From positions 1 to 64,000 of the forward strand of contig CAIKKN010000031.1 in the NCBI GenBank assembly GCA_903827945.1: a DNA stretch of 64,000 nucleotides, in the 5' to 3' direction. Source of the stretch: an uncultured Actinomycetes bacterium. Its GTDB lineage: Bacteria; Actinomycetota; Actinomycetes; Nanopelagicales; Nanopelagicaceae. Positions 1 to 7,630 of the stretch are shown piece after piece (positions within the stretch are counted from its first letter, which is position 1; each line of letters begins with the position of its first letter). A program made the position numbers and the translations under genes. Below the pieces are notes generated by a model. It saw only the letters and a program-made list of their open reading frames with translations, was not told the DNA's origin and did no database searches.

Positions 1-1
1 G

Positions 2-136
2 ACGAAGGTATCTGGTACTCAAGGGACCCCAGTTGAGGTCTTGAGCAAACTCAATTCATTCAACTTCTTCCCAGAATTGTGGGACATACGCACCACGATC
101 ACCAACCATGCAATTGCGGCGGAAGGCGAGAACTAG
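2..136 (+). CDS. C-terminal end of an unidentified protein (5' part outside window)
   Basis: An open frame runs from the window edge to a TAG stop at 134-136 and gives 44 residues ending in AAEGEN. It contains an aromatic-rich stretch (NSFNFFPELWDIR) and no recognisable motif. The frame is open on the side facing the window edge, so this is probably the 3' end of a gene that starts upstream. Its stop interlocks with the stop of the minus-strand YVTN gene (CTAG at 133-136), a tail-to-tail arrangement seen elsewhere in this window, which mildly supports it being real. I do not recognise the family. Confidence 0.45.
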   Translation, partial: TKVSGTQGTPVEVLSKLNSFNFFPELWDIRTTITNHAIAAEGEN

Positions 137-453
137 CCCCCATTGTTATTAACCCATAAAGTCTTCAAGTCCCACGAAGGCACTACATGCTGGGGCCCTT
201 TCTTCATGGGGTAGGTCGCAATCACTTTCATGGTCTTTATATCAATTTCAGTCAAAGTATTAGAGGTGTGATTTGGAACGTAGGCAATTTTTGGAAAATT
301 CTTTACGACATCGCTAAAAGCATTTGGTCGATCAGCAGAATAGATGTCGTTTGGATCAAGCACTGGCGGCATTCCCGCAAGCGGTGCTACGGCGCTCGCG
401 ACTGAAGATCCCAAGAAGGAAAATATCACCAAAACTGCAAGAAACTTTTTCAC
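133..453 (-). pseudogene. Truncated secreted YVTN/YncE-type beta-propeller protein
   Basis: A GTG start follows directly after the stop of the upstream deacetylase gene, so the two look co-transcribed. The 106-residue product has a signal peptide (Lys-rich start, hydrophobic core, SSVASA cleavage region near residue 21). It then has typical YVTN blade text: IAYVPNHTSNTLTEIDIKTMKVIATYP, here split as IAYVPNHTSNTLTEID and IKTMKVIATYP, followed by GPQHVVPSWDLKTLWVNNNGG just before the stop. YVTN/YncE family proteins normally have 300 or more residues forming a closed seven-bladed propeller; this one stops after about one and a half blades. Nothing resembling the missing blades appears in the next 130 bases on this strand. 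It is either a decayed gene or a short secreted remnant. Confidence 0.6.
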
Positions 454-1152
454 TTAAATCTTTCCTATTAATTGGGTAATTGTTACTGGGGTATAGCCAG
501 CGCTGTGTAATTCAGATAGAAGAGTGGGCAGAGCTTCAACTGTATTCTTGTGCCCAAAATGTAGACTCACGATACTTCCGCCTTTTATGTTTGCCATAAC
601 ATTTTTAATTACAGCTGCTTTGCCCGGGTCTTGATAATCGTGTGAATCAACGTCATACGAGATACAGCGAGAGTATCCGTACTTGAGGGCAGTTTGCCGA
701 ATGAGCGCTGTCGAGTATTGCGTACCGGATGGTCTAAAAAAAGCGCCATGATTTCCAATTAAAGACTTAAGTTCGGCGGCGCATCCTGCAATCTCACTCT
801 TAACTTTTGCTGCATTGAGAGTCTTCATCTGAAAGTGATTCATCGTATGGTTACCGATGTCATGTCCGCCATCCACAATCTTTGTCGCCATTGTTGGATT
901 GGCTTTGAGCCAAGCTCCAATTGCAAAAACTGTAGCTGGCGTCGAGGTGCTCTTCAAGATGTCGAGTAAAGAATTTGCGAAGGTGGTCGAGCCCGCTCCG
1001 TGAAAAGTTAGAGCAATCTTCTTCTGCGTGCGAGAGCCATGCGTGATGTCGGGGGAGACAGCCTGTGCGAGTGGTGAAAGAAGGGGCTCAAGGAGCGCTC
1101 CGGCAGTCAGTGCTGTCCCAAATTTTAAGAAAGAACGCCTATCAAGAGTCAT
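454..1152 (-). CDS. Polysaccharide deacetylase-like (NodB fold) exported protein with altered motif 1
   Basis: The 232-residue protein carries a twin-arginine type signal (DRRSFLKFG at residues 4-12, then a hydrophobic stretch ending near AQA 29-31), which suggests folded export. The NodB-type domain shows motif 2 as HTMNH (102-106), a motif-3-like RPSG and a late LHFG motif. Motif 1, normally TFDDGP, reads TFHGAG (49-54), so both aspartates (catalytic base and metal ligand) are absent. Classical members remove acetyl groups from peptidoglycan or chitin-like sugars. Without the Asp pair, a different chemistry or a binding role is possible. It has a leaderless-type promoter and is followed without a gap by the truncated YVTN gene. 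Confidence 0.8.
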   Translation of the reverse strand: MTLDRRSFLKFGTALTAGALLEPLLSPLAQAVSPDITHGSRTQKKIALTFHGAGSTTFANSLLDILKSTSTPATVFAIGAWLKANPTMATKIVDGGHDIGNHTMNHFQMKTLNAAKVKSEIAGCAAELKSLIGNHGAFFRPSGTQYSTALIRQTALKYGYSRCISYDVDSHDYQDPGKAAVIKNVMANIKGGSIVSLHFGHKNTVEALPTLLSELHSAGYTPVTITQLIGKI

Positions 1153-1164
1153 GAGAGAAGAGTA
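1153..1164 (-). promoter_or_regulatory. Leaderless-type promoter of the deacetylase gene
   Basis: On the minus strand TACTCT (1159-1164) lies 6 bases before the ATG and there is no Shine-Dalgarno sequence. The divergent TPR gene has a candidate -10 (TAGTTG, 1163-1168) that shares the TA. Its own transcript would have a leader with GGAGG at 1193-1197. Confidence 0.55.
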
Positions 1165-1202
1165 GTTGCTAGGGTGTGCGCTAACGGGAATCGGAGGGCA
1201 CC

Positions 1203-2132
1203 ATGGGCGAAGACGATATGGAGTCAGAAGATATTGTTACTGAGGAAATGCTGTGGGACAGAATTCCGGAGACCAGCGGTCTAGATAGGGCTAACACTTA
1301 TTACGAATTAAGCGCGCGCATTTACGCTCGTGGGCAATACGACGAAGCGCTCGCTCTTGCAGAGACTGCGAGAGATATATATTCAGAACTTGAACCAGGC
1401 TCGGCTGCCGATGGATTAGCACAGGCATATTCGGCAATTGGATACAACCTCAATCAGCTAAAACGCATGGGAGAAGCAGCAAGTGCGATGAGTAAGGCTG
1501 TGGAGCTATTGCGCGAATCGAAATCTCCAATCGCGATTGAACTTGCATGCACGCTTGGCGAATGGTGGTTTGGCTCGAAGGAGTATCGAAAGACAATTGA
1601 ATGCATGCGAGACTGCGTACAAGAACATTTGGTGGATGGCAATGATTCAGGAGCAGCGAACGATCTACATTTGATTGGATGCGCTCACCGTGAACTTGGA
1701 GAACATGAAGAAGCACTTTCAGCTTTTCAAGAAGCAAGAGCCATTTTTAAAGGGATTAAAGAAGTAATCAACGTCGCGCGATGCGATCAAAAGATTGCAC
1801 ATTGCTATATCGAACTTGGTGATGGCGAATCTGCGCTCGCTGCAGCTCAAAAGTCGTTAGATGTATTTATTACTGCCCATGACCACCGCAGAGAAACCTA
1901 TTCACTATTGGAATATGGAAAAGCTCAAGTGCTGTGCGGGAGAACATCCGAAGGTCTTGAGACGCTAGAGCGCGTATTAGAGATAGCGACAGAAGCTGAA
2001 TGGAAAGACTTTGAATTTATTGTCGATATCGAGAAGAAGATTGCAGGTGTACTTCGCATTTTGAACCGAGGGGTCGAAGCTGACGAAATCGAACGCCGCT
2101 TAACTTCCATCACTGAGGTAATAGAAGACTAA
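1203..2132 (+). CDS. Tetratricopeptide repeat protein, probably cytoplasmic
   Basis: The 309-residue acidic protein has no signal peptide or membrane segment. Several 34-residue helical repeats with the TPR pattern are visible, for example ARGQYDEALALAETARDIY, LGEHEEALSAFQEARAIF and LGDGESALAAAQKSLDVF. TPR arrays are protein-protein scaffolds; the partner cannot be deduced. The chosen ATG has GGAGG five bases upstream, whereas many neighbours lack a Shine-Dalgarno sequence. An in-frame ATG five codons later is an alternative start. The stop codon interlocks with that of the convergent methyltransferase gene (CTAA at 2129-2132). Confidence 0.75.
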   Translation: MGEDDMESEDIVTEEMLWDRIPETSGLDRANTYYELSARIYARGQYDEALALAETARDIYSELEPGSAADGLAQAYSAIGYNLNQLKRMGEAASAMSKAVELLRESKSPIAIELACTLGEWWFGSKEYRKTIECMRDCVQEHLVDGNDSGAANDLHLIGCAHRELGEHEEALSAFQEARAIFKGIKEVINVARCDQKIAHCYIELGDGESALAAAQKSLDVFITAHDHRRETYSLLEYGKAQVLCGRTSEGLETLERVLEIATEAEWKDFEFIVDIEKKIAGVLRILNRGVEADEIERRLTSITEVIED

Positions 2133-2761
2133 TTATTAAGGTGTTGCATTGCCCATGCATACATGGCGATTGCACCTGCTGCAGATGCGTTCATCGAGCG
2201 AGTAGAACCATATTGTCGAATAGCGAGAACCTCGGTACAAACATCGACAGCTTCATCTGACATGCCGGCGCCTTCTTGGCCGAAGAAAAGCACGCACTTC
2301 ATTGGGAGTTTGCTGGTCTCAAGTTCCTTCGAAATCGGTAAATTATCAATTCCAACAATCGGAACTTGGTTTTCATCGCACCAATTCTTGAAATCTGTGA
2401 CCGTTGGATGATGAAGTACATGAAGATATTTGTCGGTAACCATCGCTCCGCGTCGATTCCAATCACGCTTTCCGACGATATGTACCTTGCTCACATTGAA
2501 AGCATTCGCGGTACGCACAATCGAACCAATATTTAAATCATGCTGCCAATTTTCTATTGCAATCTGAAGTTCGTGGCGCTTTGTATCTAAGTCTGCGACT
2601 ATCGCTTCGACTTTCCAATATCGGTAATGATCTAGAACATTTCTACGGTCGCCACTTTCAAGCAAGGCAGGGTCAAGGCGCTCATCAGTAGGCCATGGTT
2701 TAGAATGTGGTCCAACGCCTACAACGGGATAGAACTCTCCGGGTCCAATCACCGCTTCCAT
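2129..2761 (-). CDS. SpoU/TrmH-family RNA 2'-O-methyltransferase
   Basis: The 210-residue protein has the three SpoU motifs: NIGSIVRTANAF (77-88), LFFGQEGAGMS (158-168) and the C-terminal block IRQYGSTRSMN (181-191), which form the trefoil-knot SAM site. SPOUT enzymes of this class use SAM to methylate ribose 2'-OH groups in tRNA or rRNA. The particular nucleotide cannot be assigned from sequence, so I give no gene symbol. The N-terminal 65 residues are an extension before the catalytic fold. The gene has a leaderless-type promoter and is divergent from the EamA transporter gene with a 24-base gap. Confidence 0.88.
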   Translation of the reverse strand: MEAVIGPGEFYPVVGVGPHSKPWPTDERLDPALLESGDRRNVLDHYRYWKVEAIVADLDTKRHELQIAIENWQHDLNIGSIVRTANAFNVSKVHIVGKRDWNRRGAMVTDKYLHVLHHPTVTDFKNWCDENQVPIVGIDNLPISKELETSKLPMKCVLFFGQEGAGMSDEAVDVCTEVLAIRQYGSTRSMNASAAGAIAMYAWAMQHLNN

Positions 2762-2773
2762 GGCTTAACTGTA
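2762..2773 (-). promoter_or_regulatory. Leaderless-type promoter of the SpoU methyltransferase gene
   Basis: On the minus strand TACAGT (2768-2773) is followed by six bases and the ATG, with no Shine-Dalgarno sequence. The gap is only 24 bases and also has to serve the divergent transporter gene. Confidence 0.55.
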
Positions 2774-2785
2774 GTTGGGGAGATA

Positions 2786-3685
2786 GTGAATACTAAAAAG
2801 CAGAATAGCAATTGGCTGCCTGCCTACATCGCCCTTGGAAGCGTATGGGGATGTTCATTTCTTTTCATCAAAATGGGCTTAGAGTTCCTAACTCCAATCG
2901 GTGTTGCCTTTGTTCGTTGTGCTCTTGGTGCTATCACGTTGCAGATTTATCTTCGTTTTAGAAAGATTTCTTTACCCCGCGACAGGCACATTTGGCTAAA
3001 ACTGTGGATAGTTGCTCTCACCTTGAACGTAGTTCCTGGCTTTTTATTTGCGTTTGCTGAAGTCCGTGTAACCTCGATTTTGGCGGGGATTATTAATGCG
3101 ACCACTCCGCTAGCCACGTTGATTGTTATATTTATTGCCTTTCGTGAGGAAAAACCAAAGTACTTTCAACTAGCAGGCCTCTTGTTAGGAGGTCTAGGCG
3201 TCCTAACAGTGTTAGGAGTTTGGCGCGGGCTGGGACACAACAATATTGTTGGAATCATTGCGTTGCTTGGAGCGGTTACCTGTTATGGAATTTCTTTTCC
3301 TTTCACCAAAAAATATGTCATTCCTCTTGGTCTCAAACCAGAGGCTGCGGCTGCCTCACAAATTACCCTGGCTGCAATAACACTCCTACCCTTCTATCTT
3401 TTCGATGGAATCGCTAAAGATGAGTACCGGCCTGGCCCAATGCTTGCGATGCTTGCGCTGGGAGCAATTGGCACGGGTTTTGCCTATATCTGGAATTTTT
3501 CGATTATTGCATCTGCAGGAAGTTCGATTGCTAGCACGGTCACGTATGTAACGCCGCTTGTGGCAGTTTTCGTTGGGTGGCTGTTCAAAGGGGAGCACAT
3601 AACGTGGAATCAGCCAGTTGGTGCTGTCGTGGTTGTTCTAGGTGCAGCAATCTCTCAGGGTAGATTCCGAAAATTGAAGGCATAA
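2786..3685 (+). CDS. EamA/DMT-family membrane transporter
   Basis: The protein has 299 residues with about ten hydrophobic segments arranged as two EamA repeats, each with five helices. The N-terminal repeat contains GSVWGCSFLFIKMGLEFL and the C-terminal repeat ends near TPLVAVFVGWLFKGE, both typical of the drug/metabolite transporter superfamily. Members export metabolites or amino acids, but the substrate is not predictable. I place the start at GTG 2786, after GGGGAG at 2777-2782. The open frame extends further upstream but would overlap the divergent methyltransferase gene. It is followed four bases later by the carboxypeptidase gene. Confidence 0.85.
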   Translation: MNTKKQNSNWLPAYIALGSVWGCSFLFIKMGLEFLTPIGVAFVRCALGAITLQIYLRFRKISLPRDRHIWLKLWIVALTLNVVPGFLFAFAEVRVTSILAGIINATTPLATLIVIFIAFREEKPKYFQLAGLLLGGLGVLTVLGVWRGLGHNNIVGIIALLGAVTCYGISFPFTKKYVIPLGLKPEAAAASQITLAAITLLPFYLFDGIAKDEYRPGPMLAMLALGAIGTGFAYIWNFSIIASAGSSIASTVTYVTPLVAVFVGWLFKGEHITWNQPVGAVVVVLGAAISQGRFRKLKA

Positions 3686-3689
3686 TCAC

Positions 3690-4862
3690 ATGGTGAAACT
3701 AAGTCAGAGAACAGTCGCCATTATTGGTGTACTTACTTTTTCACTCTCAATCACGGCTCCCTCCTATGGAGAGGTGCTGCCTGCAAACTTTCTTTCCCTT
3801 TCGGCGGCCCCAGCTCTAAATCATGCAGGAATTATTTTGATAGATCCAAAAAGCAATGAGACTCTATTTTCTAACGCACCTGATGTCGTGCGCGCTCCAG
3901 CTTCTGTTTTGAAATTGGTTTCGACAACATCTGCGCTCAAGACATTTGGAGCTGAAAAAACATTCACAACTTCAATCAGCAAAACCGACAAACCAAACAA
4001 GTTCTTGTTAGTAGGCGGTGGAGATCCTTGGTTAACTACAAACAAACTCGAAGCGGAGAAAGATAAGCGGGCCTTTTTGCCATACTTAATCAACAAAGCG
4101 ATTGAGAAAAATCCACAGATAAAAGCTATTTCACTTCAGTATAAGAATATTTATTATCAAGATATTCAAGCTGTCCAGCGTTACTACAAGGGCCGAATTA
4201 AAATTTATCCTCACTTAGTATCAGATTCTGGAGCGGTGGAGAGACCGTTAGCCCAGATCGTGTCACCGAAACTCAGTTCTATTATCGAATTCACCCTGCT
4301 CTGGAGCGATAATCTGCTTGCTGCTCGGTTATCTCTGATGGCAGCAAAGGCCAACGGTTTTCCTGCAGATTCCGCGGGACTTCAAGCTTCTTTCGAAAAA
4401 CTTTTCACTGAATTCAATATTGCCGCCCCCGGTCTTGTAATAAAGGATGGCGCAGGTCTTTCGCATGAAACTAGAATTTCGGCCCGGACAATAGTCGAAC
4501 TCCTAGTAAGAATTAAGAGTGATCCTTCCTTGCAAGTCATTTATGACGGCTTGCCGCTCGCTGGTGTTTCGGGAACTCTAAAGAACCGCTTTGTAAAGGA
4601 TGCTCCGGCTGCAGTTGGCTTGGTAAAAGCCAAGACTGGTTGGATAAATACAACTGTGAGTCTTGCCGGATTCGTGAATGTTGGTGAGTCAGATTACGTT
4701 TTTGCGGTTATTGCAGATCGAATCGTTAATAAAGAGGCAGCGCGTCAGAGCGCGCGAGTTGCAATCGACAAAATGCTTGCGACTATCGCCAAGCCAATTC
4801 CAGGCGCACCCCCCATTTCACCTGAACCAATAAATTCCCTGGCGGTGCCTACCAATGATTAA
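3690..4862 (+). CDS. dacB: D-alanyl-D-alanine carboxypeptidase, PBP4/S13 type
   Basis: The 390-residue exported protein has a signal peptide (residues 1-27). The three penicillin-binding motifs are present in order: SVLK (72-75, catalytic Ser72), SDN (206-208) and KTG (315-317). S13 enzymes trim the terminal D-Ala from peptidoglycan stem peptides or act as endopeptidases outside the membrane. At 390 residues it is shorter than E. coli PBP4, which suggests a reduced insertion between the first two motifs. The C-terminus is a proline-rich tail (PIPGAPPISPEP). Confidence 0.88.
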   Translation: MVKLSQRTVAIIGVLTFSLSITAPSYGEVLPANFLSLSAAPALNHAGIILIDPKSNETLFSNAPDVVRAPASVLKLVSTTSALKTFGAEKTFTTSISKTDKPNKFLLVGGGDPWLTTNKLEAEKDKRAFLPYLINKAIEKNPQIKAISLQYKNIYYQDIQAVQRYYKGRIKIYPHLVSDSGAVERPLAQIVSPKLSSIIEFTLLWSDNLLAARLSLMAAKANGFPADSAGLQASFEKLFTEFNIAAPGLVIKDGAGLSHETRISARTIVELLVRIKSDPSLQVIYDGLPLAGVSGTLKNRFVKDAPAAVGLVKAKTGWINTTVSLAGFVNVGESDYVFAVIADRIVNKEAARQSARVAIDKMLATIAKPIPGAPPISPEPINSLAVPTND

Positions 4863-4883
4863 TCGCGGGGGTAAGGTACCGGA

Positions 4884-5759
4884 GTGACCCAAGAAGTTAA
4901 GAAATCTTTAATTGCCCCGTATGTGGCTCTAATGAAACTTCGCGTGGTCGAACTCCTATTGGTCACCACCTTGCCCGCTCTTTTCTTGGCCTCTAAAGGT
5001 GTTCCAGGTTTAGTTACAACGATTGCAACTTTGGTCGGTGGCACATTGGCGGCTGGAGCATCCAATGCGTTCAATATGGTGATCGAAGTCGATTCAGATA
5101 AATTGATGAAGCGAACTGCGAAGAGACCGCTTGCAACTGGGGCTGTGACCGTCAAGGCCGCGACCATTTTCGCATCCCTTATTTCCATAATCTCCTTAGC
5201 CATCTTCTGGATTTGGACAACGCCACTTGCAACGTATTTAACTTTGGCTGCAATTCTTTTCTACGTCGTTGGATACACAATTGGATTAAAACGTCGCACT
5301 TCACAAAATATTGTTTGGGGTGGGATTGCCGGATGTATGCCAGTGTTAATTGGCTGGGCAGCGGTTACAAATTCTCTTTCTGCAACAGCATGGTATTTCT
5401 TCTTGTTAATTTTCTTTTGGACCCCCCCTCACTTTTGGGCCCTGGCGATTAAGTATCGCGATGATTATGAAGCAGCGGGCATACCAATGCTTCCAGTTGT
5501 CGCATCGATTAAGAATGTTCAGATGCAAATGTGGTTTCACACCATAGGCATGGTGATAACTTCATTGGCAGTTGTATGGAGTGCTCACTTCGCAGGTTGG
5601 ATTTGGGGAGTAACAATTTTGTTGGCTCTTGGATTTAGCCAACAACTCATCAAGCTAAATACAAATGAGTCGGAAAAGTCTGCTGGAAAGCTCTTTCAGT
5701 GGTCAATTACCTATTTGAGCGTCTATTCACTTCTCTTAGTAGTAGGTGTTTTTCTCTAA
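4884..5759 (+). CDS. ctaB: Protoheme IX farnesyltransferase (heme o synthase)
   Basis: The 291-residue UbiA-family membrane protein transfers a farnesyl group to heme b to give heme o, a precursor of heme a for the terminal oxidase. The first prenyl-diphosphate motif is in NMVIEVDSDKLMKRTAKRPL, where the first Asp of the usual NxxxDxxxD pattern is Glu. The second conserved region includes FFWTPPHFWALAIKYRDDY. About eight to nine membrane segments are visible. The start is GTG at 4884, 21 bases after dacB, with GGAG just before it. It fits the window's respiratory theme. Confidence 0.93.
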   Translation: MTQEVKKSLIAPYVALMKLRVVELLLVTTLPALFLASKGVPGLVTTIATLVGGTLAAGASNAFNMVIEVDSDKLMKRTAKRPLATGAVTVKAATIFASLISIISLAIFWIWTTPLATYLTLAAILFYVVGYTIGLKRRTSQNIVWGGIAGCMPVLIGWAAVTNSLSATAWYFFLLIFFWTPPHFWALAIKYRDDYEAAGIPMLPVVASIKNVQMQMWFHTIGMVITSLAVVWSAHFAGWIWGVTILLALGFSQQLIKLNTNESEKSAGKLFQWSITYLSVYSLLLVVGVFL

Positions 5760-5803
5760 GTAGCTATCCACATTTTCTGTGATGGTTTCTCAGTTAGGCA
5801 TGT

Positions 5804-5815
5804 TATTGTGCCCAG
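5804..5815 (+). promoter_or_regulatory. Leaderless-type promoter of the ABC exporter operon
   Basis: TATTGT (5804-5809) is followed by six bases and the ATG at 5816. There is no Shine-Dalgarno sequence and no clear -35. Confidence 0.5.
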
Positions 5816-6721
5816 ATGCCGGAATTAGCAATCTCAGTTCGCGATCTCACCAAGGTGTACGGCGAACAAACAGCCGTTTCACACGCAACATTTGATATTC
5901 CATTGGGAACCGTTTGTGGATTTGTTGGTCCGAATGGATCGGGTAAGACCACAACAATAAGAATGCTGCTCGGGCTTATCTCACCAACAGGTGGTACTGG
6001 CACAGTGCTCGGTGAAGATATTCGTAGTCCCGAGGAATATCTTTCACGTGTGGGGGCAATGATTGAAGGGCCAGCGTTTTATCCCATGCTTTCGGGTAGA
6101 GAAAATCTTAAAGTACTGGCTGATTTGGGCGGTTTTAGCTATTCGCGGGTTGATTCGCTGTTAGTTAAAGTCGGGTTGGGCGATCGAGGCGGCTCGAAAT
6201 TTAAAACCTATTCTCTTGGAATGAAACAGCGGCTAGGTATCGCTGCTGCGCTGCTTCCAGATCCACAATTACTAATTTTGGATGAGCCGACAAATGGTTT
6301 GGATCCGAATGGCATTCAAGAAATTCGAGAACTCATAAAAGAACTCGCCGACAATGGGACTAGCGTTTTTGTCTCCTCGCATATTTTGTCTGAGCTTGAA
6401 ATGATTTCAGAATACTTAGTGATGCTTCGAAAGGGCAAAGTTATTTTTACAGGACGAACTCAAGAGCTGCTTGGGCGTCAAAAAGCAATTACATCCATCA
6501 GGCCCGAATACCAAGTTGATTTAGGTAAGTTGACGGAAATAGCTCAAGGATTTGGTTACGAAACCCAGATTGAAAATGGTGCAATCCAAATACCAGCTGG
6601 AGCCGATCTTGGGGCAACGCTCAACCGCGCCGCATTTGAGGCTGGCATAACTTTGTCGTCAATCTCAACTCAACAACCCACACTTGAAGAAACGTTTTTT
6701 GAGATGACGGAGGATAAATAA
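5816..6721 (+). CDS. ABC transporter ATP-binding protein (ABC-2 exporter type)
   Basis: The 301-residue protein contains Walker A GPNGSGKT (38-45), the signature YSLGMKQRLG, Walker B LLILDEPTNGLDP and the switch His in SSHILSELE. A C-terminal domain of about 80 residues follows the nucleotide-binding domain, as in DrrA/CcmA-type exporters. The next gene encodes its permease, and the stop and start codons overlap by one base (TAATG at 6719-6723), so the subunits are probably translationally coupled. The substrate (drug, lipid or peptide) is unknown. Confidence 0.92.
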   Translation: MPELAISVRDLTKVYGEQTAVSHATFDIPLGTVCGFVGPNGSGKTTTIRMLLGLISPTGGTGTVLGEDIRSPEEYLSRVGAMIEGPAFYPMLSGRENLKVLADLGGFSYSRVDSLLVKVGLGDRGGSKFKTYSLGMKQRLGIAAALLPDPQLLILDEPTNGLDPNGIQEIRELIKELADNGTSVFVSSHILSELEMISEYLVMLRKGKVIFTGRTQELLGRQKAITSIRPEYQVDLGKLTEIAQGFGYETQIENGAIQIPAGADLGATLNRAAFEAGITLSSISTQQPTLEETFFEMTEDK

Positions 6722-7518
6722 TGCTAAAAGTTATAAAAGCAGAGCTTCGTAAAATGAAACGCCCAAGCCTTCTTTATGTAAATATTGGAATTCTTTCAGC
6801 GCTTTCACTTCTCTTCACCTCTCTCGTCTTTTTGCGCGCTGGGTCATCAGTAGGTAATCATCGACGCGGATCTGAAACCATTCAAACGGTCGCCAGCCTA
6901 GGTAAATTCGATGGTGGATATTTCACATTTAGTCTTATGAGTTTGTTTCTCGGGCTTATTGCTTTGACAGTTTTTGCTTCTCAAAGCTCAAATGAGTACA
7001 CGTACGGAACACTTCGGAATTTGTTGGTGAGACAGCCCTCGCGAATGAAACTTCTAGGTGGAAAATTTCTAGCAATGGTTATATTTACATTCTTACTTGT
7101 CTCTTTTGTTGCCATCTTGAACATTGGATTGTCATTTGCAGAATCAACTCATTTGCATATCTCGACGACCCTTTGGACTTCAGGTAAAGCCGTTCACGCA
7201 TTCTTAAACCTTTTCGGAAATACTTTGCTAGCAACGGTTGGGTACGGTTTAGTTGGTATGGCACTTGGAATTATTCTCAAATCTCCAATGAGCTCAATTT
7301 CAATTTCGCTACTGTGGTTTATGGTGCTTGAAAATATTTTGGGTGCTGTTCTACCTAGTGCTACGAAGTGGCTTCCTGGAAACGCGATTTCGGGTATATC
7401 GGCTGGCGGAGCAAAAATTTTTAGTTATGAAAGAGCCCTGATCACTTCGGCGCTCTATCTATTACTTTTCGGGGGTCTAGCCACCCTTCTTTTCAAGCGC
7501 AGAGATGTGGCGAGTTAA
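6721..7518 (+). CDS. ABC-2 type transporter permease
   Basis: The 265-residue protein has about six membrane segments, with a first helix near residues 17-38 and an extracytoplasmic stretch around residues 42-65. The SSNEYTYGTLRNLLVRQPSR region is typical of ABC-2 permeases coupled to CcmA-like ATPases, as are GLVGMALGIILKSP and the following helices. It overlaps the ATPase gene by one base and ends just before a good intrinsic terminator, so these two genes form a complete operon. Confidence 0.88.
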   Translation: MLKVIKAELRKMKRPSLLYVNIGILSALSLLFTSLVFLRAGSSVGNHRRGSETIQTVASLGKFDGGYFTFSLMSLFLGLIALTVFASQSSNEYTYGTLRNLLVRQPSRMKLLGGKFLAMVIFTFLLVSFVAILNIGLSFAESTHLHISTTLWTSGKAVHAFLNLFGNTLLATVGYGLVGMALGIILKSPMSSISISLLWFMVLENILGAVLPSATKWLPGNAISGISAGGAKIFSYERALITSALYLLLFGGLATLLFKRRDVAS

Positions 7519-7528
7519 GACACATGCG

Positions 7529-7554
7529 AATCTGAGTGGAATTCTCAGATTTTT
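7529..7554 (+). terminator. Rho-independent terminator after the ABC exporter operon
   Basis: A perfect 8-bp stem (AATCTGAG at 7529-7536 pairing with CTCAGATT at 7544-7551) with a 7-base loop is followed by a T-rich run. It is the clearest hairpin terminator I found in this very compact window. Confidence 0.7.
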
Positions 7555-7630
7555 ATGAGGTTCAGGCTTTATCATTTCTTACTTAGTCACACGCAGAATC
7601 CCCTATCTGCGGCGATGATGGAGGAGTGCA

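Noticed and set aside
2705-2785. Longer N-terminus for the EamA transporter
   Set aside because: The extra 27 residues are polar, unlike transporter N-termini, and would overlap the divergent SpoU gene. The GTG at 2786 fits better.
5760-5815. Weak hairpin (CCACA with TGTGATGG) after ctaB as a terminator
   Set aside because: The stem has a bulge and only about five pairs, and no T-run follows.
7555-7630. Riboswitch before the NlpC/P60 gene (such as a c-di-AMP element, known upstream of cell-wall hydrolases in actinobacteria)
   Set aside because: The region is under 80 bases, too short for that element, and I see no conserved core.
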